Assembly (NCBI GenBank): GCA_035294325.1
Contig: DATGLE010000274.1
Span: 1 to 46,444 of the forward strand
Source of the DNA: DATGLE01 sp035294325
Lineage (GTDB): Bacteria; Chloroflexota; Ktedonobacteria; Ktedonobacterales; Ktedonobacteraceae
Length of the DNA stretch: 46,444 nucleotides
Reading direction: 5' to 3'
Shown here: piece by piece, positions 32,944-40,742 of the stretch
How positions within the stretch are numbered: the first letter of the stretch is position 1
How the letters are laid out: the number at the start of each line of letters is the position of its first letter
Translations under genes and position numbers: made by a program
The notes under the pieces: model-generated
What the model was told of the DNA's origin: nothing
Databases searched by the model: none
The model's input: only the letters and a program-made list of their open reading frames with translations

Positions 32944-34260
32944 ATGGCTTCTCCTCCATTCGCCACGCAGCGGCATGCCCGGACGAAGCAGCCGGGTGCT
33001 CTGCTGCGCAGGTCAGGCGCCGCTATTTTTCTGCTCGTAGTCATCCTTGTCACCGCCGCCTGCGGAGGAACCAGCGGCTCCTCAAACGGCAGCGGAAGCA
33101 GTTCAACGCCCCGGGTCATCAAAATTGGCTCCATCCATCCACTCACCGGCGCCCTGGCGGGCGATGGCAAACAGATGGACGAGGCCGTCAGGATGGCGAT
33201 AGACGATATCAACGCCGCCGGCGGCATCAAGTCTCTGGGGGGCGCGAAGCTTGCCATCGACTCGGTTGATACCCAGGGTGATCCGAACGTCGCGCAGAGC
33301 GAGGCCCAGCGTCTGGTCAATGACGGCGTTGCGGCGATGGTGGGAACCTACCAATCGGACGCAACTGCCGAGGTGGCGAAGATAGCCGAGCGCGCTCGCA
33401 TACCCCTGGTCATCGATGTGACCGCCGCCGATGATATCATGCAGCAGGGCTACCAGTTCTCGTTCCGCATTCAGCCCAATGCGACTGCCATGGGGACCTA
33501 CGGAGCGCGCTACCTCAAGGCCATCTCCGACGCCGCAGGTTCTCCCGTGAAGACGGTGGCCTACATCCACGAAGAATCGGATTTCGGTACCAGCGTCTTC
33601 AAGGCATTTCAGGCGGAGGCAGCGAAAGAGGGCATCCAGGTCGTCAAAGAGATCAAATACAATGCCTTTAACGTCAGCGACCTGACGCTCGAACTGACGC
33701 AGCTCAAAGCCGCCAACCCTGACGTGATCGCGGCTACCGGCTACTACAAGGATAGCCTGCTGGTGGCGCAAAACGCCGCTTCCGTCATGCCCAATGTGAA
33801 GGCGATGTACGGCGTCGCCAACGGGGCTTTCGATCTGCCACAATTCCCGAAAGACGCGGGCAAGGCCGGCAGCTTCTACTTTAGCAGCAATTATCACTGG
33901 AATGCGCTCAGCAGCGACGCCAACAAGATTCGCAGCGAGTTCCAGGCGCAGTATAACGATGAGATGCGCACGCCTGCCGTCTTCTCATACGTCGCGGTGC
34001 AGGTCATCGCGAATGCGCTTGAGCGCGCCCGGTCTACCGATGCACAGGCTTTGCGCAACGCCATAGCGCAGACCTCGCTCAACACCTCGATCTTCCCGTT
34101 CTCCGGTCCCATCGAGTTCGATAGCCATGGCGAGAACAAAAATGCGCAGCCGATTCTGATGCAGGTGCAGAACGGCAGCGTGATGCAGGTCTATCCCGAT
34201 CAGTATGCTCAGGCCAGACCTATCTTCCCCGCTACGCCCTGGAGCGGAGGAACGAAATGA
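32944..34260 (+). CDS. ABC transporter substrate-binding protein, branched-chain amino acid/amide type
   Basis: A 438-residue periplasmic-type binding protein (LivK/Peripla_BP_6 fold). A basic N-terminus and a hydrophobic stretch (about 24-39) end in TAACGG, a lipoprotein-like Cys at about 40, although the lipobox residue at -3 is Thr, so lipid anchoring is likely but not certain. A Ser/Gly-rich linker follows, then the fold start VIKIGSIHPLTGALAGDGKQ. Members bind leucine-like amino acids, amides, urea or aromatic acids. The ATG at 32944 follows GAGGAGGGAG. The gene ends with ATGA on the permease start. Its position beside the CoA-transferase operon and a dihydropyrimidinase-like gene suggests a cyclic amide, ureide or aromatic-acid ligand. 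Confidence 0.9.
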   Translation: MASPPFATQRHARTKQPGALLRRSGAAIFLLVVILVTAACGGTSGSSNGSGSSSTPRVIKIGSIHPLTGALAGDGKQMDEAVRMAIDDINAAGGIKSLGGAKLAIDSVDTQGDPNVAQSEAQRLVNDGVAAMVGTYQSDATAEVAKIAERARIPLVIDVTAADDIMQQGYQFSFRIQPNATAMGTYGARYLKAISDAAGSPVKTVAYIHEESDFGTSVFKAFQAEAAKEGIQVVKEIKYNAFNVSDLTLELTQLKAANPDVIAATGYYKDSLLVAQNAASVMPNVKAMYGVANGAFDLPQFPKDAGKAGSFYFSSNYHWNALSSDANKIRSEFQAQYNDEMRTPAVFSYVAVQVIANALERARSTDAQALRNAIAQTSLNTSIFPFSGPIEFDSHGENKNAQPILMQVQNGSVMQVYPDQYAQARPIFPATPWSGGTK

Positions 34261-35255
34261 GCGCGCGCGGCGGCGTATGGCAGCGGTCTTTCGCGGTATC
34301 GCGAAAGACCTGGCTGCTTGTCGGCTCCGGTTGTATCGTCCTTCTCCTGCTCATCTGGGCTGGCAGCGGCACCGCGTGGGGGAGGGCCAGCTATCCCGTG
34401 CTTTTGCAGGCGCTCATTACGGGTCTGCTGCTGGGAGGAGTCTACAGCCTGGTATCGATGGGCCTGACGCTTATCTTCGGCGTCCTCGATATCATTAATT
34501 TTGCGCATGGAGCCTTGATGGCGCTGGCGATGTACGCCGCCTACCTCCTGGTGACATTCGCTGCCTTCAACCCCTATCTCTCGCTGCTGATTACCGTACC
34601 GCTGCTCTTCCTGCTGGGCTTCGTCTTGCAGCGCTTCGTGATCAATCGCATCATGGGGCAGCCGGCGGAGAATCAGCTGCTGCTTACCTTCGGGCTTGCC
34701 CTCCTGGTCGAAAACGCGCTGCTATTGATCTTCACGGGGACGCCAAAGGCTCTCCCTGCGCCTTTCGCGCAGAGCAGCCTGCATCTTCTCGGCGCCGTCG
34801 TTGATATTCCTCGCCTGATCGCTTTCGCCGGCTCGCTGCTGCTTGCGGGCGTACTCTACTTCCTGTTAAGCAGAACCACTATCGGAACGGCGGTGCGGGC
34901 GGTTGCGGAGAATGCGCAGGGGGCGGCGATGGTTGGCATCGACGTGCGCACTATCTACGCGCTGGCCTTTGGCCTGGGCACGGCCTGCGTTGGAGCAGCG
35001 GGGGCGCTCGTCGCGCCGTTTCTCTCCCTCGATCCCACCGTCGGTGAACAATTCACGATCATCGCCTTTGTGGTGGTCGTGCTGGGAGGCATGGGCAATG
35101 TCGCAGGCGCCTTTCTCGGCGGGCTGATTATCGGCCTCTTGCAAGAGATAGGCGGCGCCTTCTTCCCGAACATCAACAAACTGCTGATCGTCTTTCTGGT
35201 CTTCGTCCTGCTGCTGCTCCTTCGACCACAGGGCTTGCTGGGGAGGAAAGCATGA
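34257..35255 (+). CDS. livH: LivH-type ABC permease
   Basis: A 332-residue inner-membrane permease with about eight to nine helices. It contains typical LivH blocks: GLLLGGVYSLVSMGLTLIFG followed by VLDIINFAHG (about 60-90), GTAVRAVAENAQGAAMVGID (cytosolic coupling region) and a VVVLGGMGNVAGAFLGGLIIG stretch. The N-terminus carries an extra membrane helix before the usual start. It is coupled by ATGA at both ends to the binding-protein and LivM genes. It forms the membrane channel with LivM. Confidence 0.92.
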   Translation: MSARGGVWQRSFAVSRKTWLLVGSGCIVLLLLIWAGSGTAWGRASYPVLLQALITGLLLGGVYSLVSMGLTLIFGVLDIINFAHGALMALAMYAAYLLVTFAAFNPYLSLLITVPLLFLLGFVLQRFVINRIMGQPAENQLLLTFGLALLVENALLLIFTGTPKALPAPFAQSSLHLLGAVVDIPRLIAFAGSLLLAGVLYFLLSRTTIGTAVRAVAENAQGAAMVGIDVRTIYALAFGLGTACVGAAGALVAPFLSLDPTVGEQFTIIAFVVVVLGGMGNVAGAFLGGLIIGLLQEIGGAFFPNINKLLIVFLVFVLLLLLRPQGLLGRKA

Positions 35256-36262
35256 ACGCAGTCAAAGGCATCGCGGCACGCCTGGGCCGTGACCTGCTGG
35301 TATTTGTTGTGGTGATCGCGCTTCTGGCACTGGCGCCACTCTTTCTTACACGCTTCGAACTGGGCATCGCCGTACAGATGCTCCTCTTCGCCCTGCTCGC
35401 CGTCGCCTGGAATGTCATGGGGGGCTATGCCGGCCAGTTCAGTTTCGGGCATGCCGCCTACTTCGGCATTGGCGCCTATATCAGCGCTTACCTGGTTATA
35501 CATGGCGGCGTCTCTCCGTGGGTCGGCATGCTGCCCGGCGCTGCGCTGGCGGCGCTTCTGGGACTGCTCATCGGCTACCTGTCATTTCACTATGGCCTCA
35601 AAGGTGTCTTCTTCGCCCTCGTCACCTTCGCCTTCGCCGAGATGCTGCACCTGCTCACCACGAACCTCAGCCCGCTCAACGGTTCAACTGGCCTGAACAT
35701 TCCGCTCATCAGCGGCTCGTCCTGGGTGATGATCCAGTTTCCGCTGGGATCGGCGAACTATTATTACGTGATACTGCTCCTGCTTGCGTTCAGCTTGCTG
35801 GTAGTTATGCTGCTCATGCGCAGCCGGCCGGGATATTTTATCAATGCGCTGCGCGAGGACGAGGAGGCCGCAGCCGCGCTCGGCATCGATCCCCTGCGCT
35901 ACAAACTGCTCGCCAGCGCCATCAGCGCGGCGCTGACCGCGCTTGGTGGAGCGTTCTATGCTCAGTATTTGCTCTACATCAATCCCGACCTGGCTTTTGG
36001 CGCAACTGTCTCGATACAGATCCTGCTGCCCGCCATCCTGGGGGGCGTAAGGACGATCTGGGGGCCGGTGGTGGGAGCGTTCATCATTACGCTGCTCGGT
36101 CAGGCTACTGTCGCACTGGTGCATACGCCGCCGCCGTTTCTGAGCGCCCTCGCTGGTCGTTCGGGGCTGGACGTGATGCTCTACGGCCTGGTTCTCATTC
36201 TGATTATCGTGCTCGTGCCGCAGGGGATCTTCGGCGCGATACGAGCGAGGGCGCGGCCATGA
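35252..36262 (+). CDS. livM: LivM-type ABC permease
   Basis: A 336-residue permease, about nine helices. The LivM pattern AWNVMGGYAGQFSFGHAAYF at about residues 51-70 and the coupling region INALREDEEAAAALGIDPLR (about 200-219) identify it, as does ILLPAILGGVRTIWGPVVGA near the end. It overlaps both neighbours (ATGA at 35252 and at 36259). With LivH it makes the importer's membrane part. Specificity is set by the binding protein, so LivM gives no clue to the ligand. Confidence 0.92.
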   Translation: MNAVKGIAARLGRDLLVFVVVIALLALAPLFLTRFELGIAVQMLLFALLAVAWNVMGGYAGQFSFGHAAYFGIGAYISAYLVIHGGVSPWVGMLPGAALAALLGLLIGYLSFHYGLKGVFFALVTFAFAEMLHLLTTNLSPLNGSTGLNIPLISGSSWVMIQFPLGSANYYYVILLLLAFSLLVVMLLMRSRPGYFINALREDEEAAAALGIDPLRYKLLASAISAALTALGGAFYAQYLLYINPDLAFGATVSIQILLPAILGGVRTIWGPVVGAFIITLLGQATVALVHTPPPFLSALAGRSGLDVMLYGLVLILIIVLVPQGIFGAIRARARP

Positions 36263-36987
36263 TCCTGCTCACCGTGCAGCACATCAGCAAAGCCTTCGCC
36301 GGACTTCAGGCGCTGGAGGATGTCTCTTTCGATCTCGAAGAGGGCGGCGTCGTCGGTCTGATCGGACCGAACGGCGCCGGGAAGACAACGCTCTTCAATA
36401 TTATCGCCGGCACAATCAGGCCAGATAAAGGACGCGTACTCTTCGCGGGAACGGATATCACCGGATGGCCTCCCCATCGCATCGCTCATCAAGGGATCGC
36501 GCGCACCTTTCAGCTCATGCGGCCCTTCCCCGGCCTTACGGTGCTCGACAATGTGATGGTTGCGACGCTCCAGCGCTCCAACGTCAGGGAGGCGCGGGCG
36601 GCGGCGCAGGCAGTGATAGAACGCGTCGGCCTGGAACGCTGGCAGAACAGCCGGGCGGCGACGCTCTCAACCGCCGGGCGCAAACGGCTCGAACTCGCCA
36701 GGGCGCTCGCGCTCAAACCCAGGCTGCTCCTGCTCGATGAGGTGCTGGCCGGACTGACGCCCACCGAACGCGCCACGGTGATCGATATGGTCAGAACAAT
36801 TCACGACGAAGGCATCTCTATCTTGCTTGTGGAGCACGTAATGTCGGCAATCATGGCGCTCTCGCAGCGCATCCTTGTCCTCCACCACGGCAAACTGCTG
36901 GCGGACGGGCCGCCCCGGGCGGTCACGCAGGATCAGCGCGTCATTGACGCCTATCTTGGAGAGGATGGCCTGCATGTTGACGCTTAA
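36259..36987 (+). CDS. livG: LivG-type ABC ATPase
   Basis: A 242-residue ABC ATPase. The Walker A loop GPNGAGKTTL is at about residues 37-46, the Walker B LLLLDEV at about 156-162 and the H-loop in LLVEHVMS. The signature region reads LSTAGRKRLELARAL, the variant found in LivG-type subunits instead of SGGQ. An AFAGLQALEDVSFDLEEG N-terminus is normal for LivG. It starts within the LivM stop codon (ATGA at 36259) and its end overlaps livF by 14 bases. It drives import together with LivF. Confidence 0.92.
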   Translation: MILLTVQHISKAFAGLQALEDVSFDLEEGGVVGLIGPNGAGKTTLFNIIAGTIRPDKGRVLFAGTDITGWPPHRIAHQGIARTFQLMRPFPGLTVLDNVMVATLQRSNVREARAAAQAVIERVGLERWQNSRAATLSTAGRKRLELARALALKPRLLLLDEVLAGLTPTERATVIDMVRTIHDEGISILLVEHVMSAIMALSQRILVLHHGKLLADGPPRAVTQDQRVIDAYLGEDGLHVDA

Positions 36988-37675
36988 TGGGGTTTCGGCG
37001 GGCTACCGCGATCTGGTCGTCTTACACGACATCTCGCTGCATGTGGATGAGGGCGAGATCGTAGCCATCATCGGCGCGAACGGGGCCGGGAAGACGACAA
37101 CGCTGCGCACCATCTCAGGATTTTTGCGCGCGCGGACCGGCGCTATCGAATTCGCCGGGCGCTCACTGCTCAACAGGCTGCCGCACGAGATTGTGAAGGC
37201 GGGTGTCGTGCAGGTGCCGGAGGGGCGCAGCCTCTTTGGCAGACTGACGGTGCGGGAAAACCTGCTATTGGGTGGCTATATCCTGCCCGCAGCCGAGCGG
37301 CGGGCGCGGCTTGAGAGCGTCTATCAACTCTTCCCACTGCTGGCCGAGCGGCAGCAGCAAGTGGCGGCCACGATGAGCGGAGGACAGCAGCAGATGCTCG
37401 CCATTGGCAGGGCGCTTATGGCGCGCCCCCGGCTCCTGATGCTCGATGAGCCATCTATTGGCCTCGATCCTAAAACAACTCGGGCCGTCTTCTCCGCCAT
37501 CGGCCAGATCCGTTCAACGGGGCTGGCGGTTCTGCTGGTCGAGCAAAACGCGCTGCAAACGCTGCATATTGCCGACAGAGCGTATGTGTTTGAAAGCGGG
37601 CAGGTGGCGCTCGAAGGACCCGCGAGCGATGTACTCAAAAATCCTCGCATCCGCAGCGCCTACCTGGGTTTATGA
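36974..37675 (+). CDS. livF: LivF-type ABC ATPase
   Basis: A 233-residue ABC ATPase with Walker A GANGAGKTTTL, the LivF block AGVVQVPEGRSLFGRLTVRE, the signature MSGGQQQMLAIGRAL and Walker B LLMLDEPSIGL. The ATG at 36974 is chosen because the protein from there starts MLTLNGVSAGYRDLVVLHDI, typical of LivF, and GGAGAGG lies nine bases before it. Longer upstream frames overlap livG. It is the last importer gene; a repeat-bearing gap of about 200 bases follows. Confidence 0.92.
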   Translation: MLTLNGVSAGYRDLVVLHDISLHVDEGEIVAIIGANGAGKTTTLRTISGFLRARTGAIEFAGRSLLNRLPHEIVKAGVVQVPEGRSLFGRLTVRENLLLGGYILPAAERRARLESVYQLFPLLAERQQQVAATMSGGQQQMLAIGRALMARPRLLMLDEPSIGLDPKTTRAVFSAIGQIRSTGLAVLLVEQNALQTLHIADRAYVFESGQVALEGPASDVLKNPRIRSAYLGL

Positions 37676-37705
37676 TGAAATGCACTAACCAGAGGTGTAA
37701 GCAGG

Positions 37706-37808
37706 CATGTCATCCTGAGCGGCAGCGAAGGATCTATGCGCCCGGTGAAGCGGATCCTTTCCCTTCGCTCTCGCTCAGGGCTACGGCTCATGCGGCTCAG
37801 GATGACAT
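37706..37808. repeat. Dispersed palindromic repeat, copy 5 (expanded form)
   Basis: The left arm (37706-37734) equals copy 1. The complementary arm is present but expanded and interrupted (37751-37808) with extra TCGCTCAGGG- and CGGCTCAGG-like pieces, as if partly duplicated. A tail GGGGCGGGGCTTCCCGATCTT, continuing GATCGTGAACGTCCAG, is shared in part with copies 2 and 3. It separates livF from the dihydropyrimidinase-like gene. Confidence 0.8.
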
Positions 37809-37881
37809 GGGGCGGGGCTTCCCGATCTTGATCGTGAACGTCCAGTAAATGTGCATCTCTTTATTGATGAAAGGAATGAAC

Positions 37882-39345
37882 ATGCCTCACTTCGATACAA
37901 TGATCGTCAATGGACAGGCCGTGCTGCCCGGGCGCGGGCCGGTCTATGCTGATATCGCCATCAAAGACGGGCGTATCGCGGCCATCGGCGAAGGCTTCTC
38001 CGTCTCGGATGCCGATGAGGTGATCGATGCGCGCAGCCGCCTGGTCCTGCCCGGGGCAGTCGATGCGCACTTCCATCTTGGCATCTATCGCAATATCAGC
38101 GAAGATACCGCCAGCGAAACCACCTCGGCGCTTGCCGGAGGCGTGACCAGCATTATCAGCTATTTTCGCACCGGCAGCCATTACCTGGAGAAGAGCGGCC
38201 CCTATCGCGCTATCTTTCCCGAAGTGCTGGCCGCGACACAGGGCCGCGCCCGCGTCGATTACGGCTATCACCTCGCGCCGATGACGCATGGGCAGGTCGA
38301 GGAGATCAACTGGCTTGCCAGCGAGCAGGGGGTAATCTCCTTCAAATACTACATGTTTTACAAGGGACTCGACCTTGCGGGAGCCTCGCGCGATGCCCAG
38401 GGCTACACCATGTCGGATAGCTATGACCTGGGACACCTCTTTGAGATCATGGAGCAGGTGGCAAAGGTGCAGGGCGAGCGCAAAGACGGGGCGCGCGTCT
38501 CGCTCTCGGTGCATTGTGAGCAGCCCGAACTCATTCGCGTCTTCATGGAGCGCGTACAGCGCGCCGGCCTGCTCAAAGGACTCGAAGCCTACAGCGCGGC
38601 GCGCCCGCCCCTGACCGAGCATCTGGCAATAGCCGAGGTCGGTGTACTCGCCGATGCCACGCGCAGCCCCATCAACTTTCTTCACCTCTCAAGCGCGGAG
38701 GCGCTGGCGGCGGCTCTCCAGGTGCGGCAGCAGCATCCCGAACTGGATACGCGCATCGAGACGACGCTGCACCACCTGGCGCTGGCCTACGAGACCTACA
38801 ACGACCAGCGCGGCAAGGTGAACCCGCCTGTTCGCTCACTCAATGATATCGAGGCGCTCTGGAAGGGAGTGCTGCGCGGCGATATCGACTGGGTTTGCTC
38901 CGATCACGCCTGCTGCTCCGAGACGCACAAAGAGGGCGATATGTGGAAGGCCCTGCCGGGCTTTGGCGGCACGGCGCTGCTCTATCCCTTCATGCTCACC
39001 GAGGGCCTGCGTCGTGGCCTCTCGCTGGAACGCGTCGTGAACGTGGTCGCCACCAATCCCGCCCGCGCCTACGGGCTTGCGCCCCGCAAGGGCCTGCTTG
39101 CCCCCGGCTGCGACGCCGACATTGCCATCGTCGATATGAGCCAGCGCTACCGCGTCACGCCCGAGCGCCTGCTCTCGGCACAGGAATACACGCCCTTTGA
39201 GGGCATGGAGCTGACCGGCTGGCCCGAGCGCACACTGCTGCGCGGTGTGACGGTCTTCGCCAATGGTCAGACCGTGGGAGAGCCGCGAGGAGAGTATCTG
39301 CGCCGTCCGCTCACGCTTCCTACCTCGTCTGGAGCGGAGCGATGA
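37882..39345 (+). CDS. Dihydropyrimidinase/hydantoinase-like amidohydrolase
   Basis: A 487-residue cyclic amidohydrolase of the dihydropyrimidinase family. The metal ligands are visible: His63 and His65 (VDAHFHLG), the Lys to be carbamylated at about 155 (ISFKYYMFYKG), His211 (SVHCEQPE), His268 (NFLHLSSAEA) and Asp341 (CSDHAC). The family hydrolyses cyclic amides and imides (dihydropyrimidines, hydantoins, allantoin). The loop residues differ from textbook D-hydantoinases, so the ring cannot be named. The ATG at 37882 has AAAGGA seven bases upstream; three nearby upstream ATG codons lack this. The gene ends in ATGA with the flavoprotein gene, making a two-gene unit downstream of the importer. 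Confidence 0.88.
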   Translation: MPHFDTMIVNGQAVLPGRGPVYADIAIKDGRIAAIGEGFSVSDADEVIDARSRLVLPGAVDAHFHLGIYRNISEDTASETTSALAGGVTSIISYFRTGSHYLEKSGPYRAIFPEVLAATQGRARVDYGYHLAPMTHGQVEEINWLASEQGVISFKYYMFYKGLDLAGASRDAQGYTMSDSYDLGHLFEIMEQVAKVQGERKDGARVSLSVHCEQPELIRVFMERVQRAGLLKGLEAYSAARPPLTEHLAIAEVGVLADATRSPINFLHLSSAEALAAALQVRQQHPELDTRIETTLHHLALAYETYNDQRGKVNPPVRSLNDIEALWKGVLRGDIDWVCSDHACCSETHKEGDMWKALPGFGGTALLYPFMLTEGLRRGLSLERVVNVVATNPARAYGLAPRKGLLAPGCDADIAIVDMSQRYRVTPERLLSAQEYTPFEGMELTGWPERTLLRGVTVFANGQTVGEPRGEYLRRPLTLPTSSGAER

Positions 39346-40742
39346 CGCACGGGGAGCATTTCGACCAGCATCGCCGGTATCTCCCGCTTGTTGTCATCGG
39401 GGCCGGGAGCTGCGGCATGATCGCGGCCCTGGCCGCCGCGCGCCGGGGCGCGCCGGTGATCCTGCTAGAAAAAGGGGCGAAGCTGGACAGCAACACTATG
39501 CGTTCCACGGGATTGATCCCGGCTGCTGGCACGCGCTTCCAGCGAGCAGCCGGTATTATTGATGACACGCCCGAACTCATGGCGCAGGATATTCTACGCA
39601 AGAATCGCGGCGAGAGCGATAGCTCTCTCACGCACCTGCTCTGCACAATGGCTCCCCATGTAGTTGAGTGGCTGGTTGATGAGATCGGCTGCCAACTGAT
39701 CTGTCATACCGATTTTCTCTATCCCGGTCAGAGCCGGCTGCGTATGCACGGACCTGCACGCGGCTATGGGGCTGAATTATCGCGCCAGCTTGAGCGTGCT
39801 GTAAAAGCCGAGAGGCGCATCGAATTGCGCATGCATACGCCCGCGCGCGGCCTGGTCTGGGATGGCAAGCGCGTTACAGGTGTGCGGACCGATGCCGGGA
39901 TCATCGATTCCAGCGCGGTTATCCTGGCGCTCAATGGCTTTGGGGCGAATCCCGCCATGGTTGCGCAGTATCTTGGGGCAGAGGCCGCAGCCGCGCTCTA
40001 CTTCGGTTCTCCCAACAATACGGGCGAGGGCATACGCTGGGCGGCTGCCCTGGGAGCCGCGCTGGAGCATATGGACGCCTACCAGGGACACGCGTCGGTA
40101 GCCGCGCCCGCTGGACCGCTCGTGACCTGGGGCGTAATTGTAAATGGGGCCATCCTGGTGAATCGGGCCGGACGGCGCTTCGGCTGCGAGACTCAGGGCT
40201 ATTCCGAGTATACACGGGAGGTTCTGGCTCAGCCGGGCGGTGAAGCGTGGGAGATATTCGATCAGGAGGTCTACGATGCCTCGCGCGATACACGCTTTCA
40301 GGAAGTGATCGCCGCCGGGAAAGTTGTGCGCGGCGAGACGCTGCACGAGCTTGCGACCAGCTTTCACCTGCCTGTTCATGCGCTTGAGGAGACGATAGAG
40401 GCCGTAAATCGTGCGGCGCGCGGTGCCGCAGTTGACCCTTACGGGCGCGAGGAGTTCCTGAGCGGCCCCCTTGAGCCGCCGTTCTACGGCATTCATGTGC
40501 GAGGTGCACTCTTTCATACGCAGGGCGGCTTGAAGATAGACACCCGCGCCAGGGTATTACGCGAGGACGGCACACCGCTCCCTGGCCTCTATGCAGGCGG
40601 CGGCGCGGCAGCCGGTGTGAGTGGACGTGGCGTCCAGGGCTACTCCACCGGCAACGGATTACTCACGGCAACCGTACTGGGCAAGATCGCCGGCGAGGCA
40701 GCGACGGATGAACTACTGATCGGAGAAATCGGCGCTGGCTAA
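39342..40742 (+). CDS. FrdA/KstD-like FAD-dependent oxidoreductase
   Basis: A 466-residue flavoprotein of the fumarate reductase/succinate dehydrogenase flavoprotein family. The FAD fold VVIGAGSCGMIAALAAARRG is at residues 17-36, with LLEKGAKLDSNT (ribose-binding Glu). The late block LYAGGGAAAGVSGRGVQGYS and GNGLLTATVLGKIAGE close the FAD site. The family adds or removes hydrogen across C=C bonds next to carbonyls (fumarate, 3-ketosteroids, urocanate, maleylacetate-like acids). There is no covalent-FAD His and no iron-sulfur partner, so it resembles soluble reductases or dehydrogenases such as KstD or tricarballylate dehydrogenase. It is coupled by ATGA to the cyclic amidohydrolase. Its 3' end overlaps the kinase gene tail-to-tail by 30 bases. 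Confidence 0.85.
   Translation: MTHGEHFDQHRRYLPLVVIGAGSCGMIAALAAARRGAPVILLEKGAKLDSNTMRSTGLIPAAGTRFQRAAGIIDDTPELMAQDILRKNRGESDSSLTHLLCTMAPHVVEWLVDEIGCQLICHTDFLYPGQSRLRMHGPARGYGAELSRQLERAVKAERRIELRMHTPARGLVWDGKRVTGVRTDAGIIDSSAVILALNGFGANPAMVAQYLGAEAAAALYFGSPNNTGEGIRWAAALGAALEHMDAYQGHASVAAPAGPLVTWGVIVNGAILVNRAGRRFGCETQGYSEYTREVLAQPGGEAWEIFDQEVYDASRDTRFQEVIAAGKVVRGETLHELATSFHLPVHALEETIEAVNRAARGAAVDPYGREEFLSGPLEPPFYGIHVRGALFHTQGGLKIDTRARVLREDGTPLPGLYAGGGAAAGVSGRGVQGYSTGNGLLTATVLGKIAGEAATDELLIGEIGAG

Noticed and set aside
35518..36258. Long upstream extension of livG overlapping livM
   Set aside because: The LivG family start with good coupling is the ATG at 36259; the extension is an out-of-frame reading of livM.
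40713..40742. 30-base tail-to-tail overlap of the flavoprotein and kinase genes as something special
   Set aside because: Both reading frames are natural endings; short convergent overlaps are common in compact genomes.
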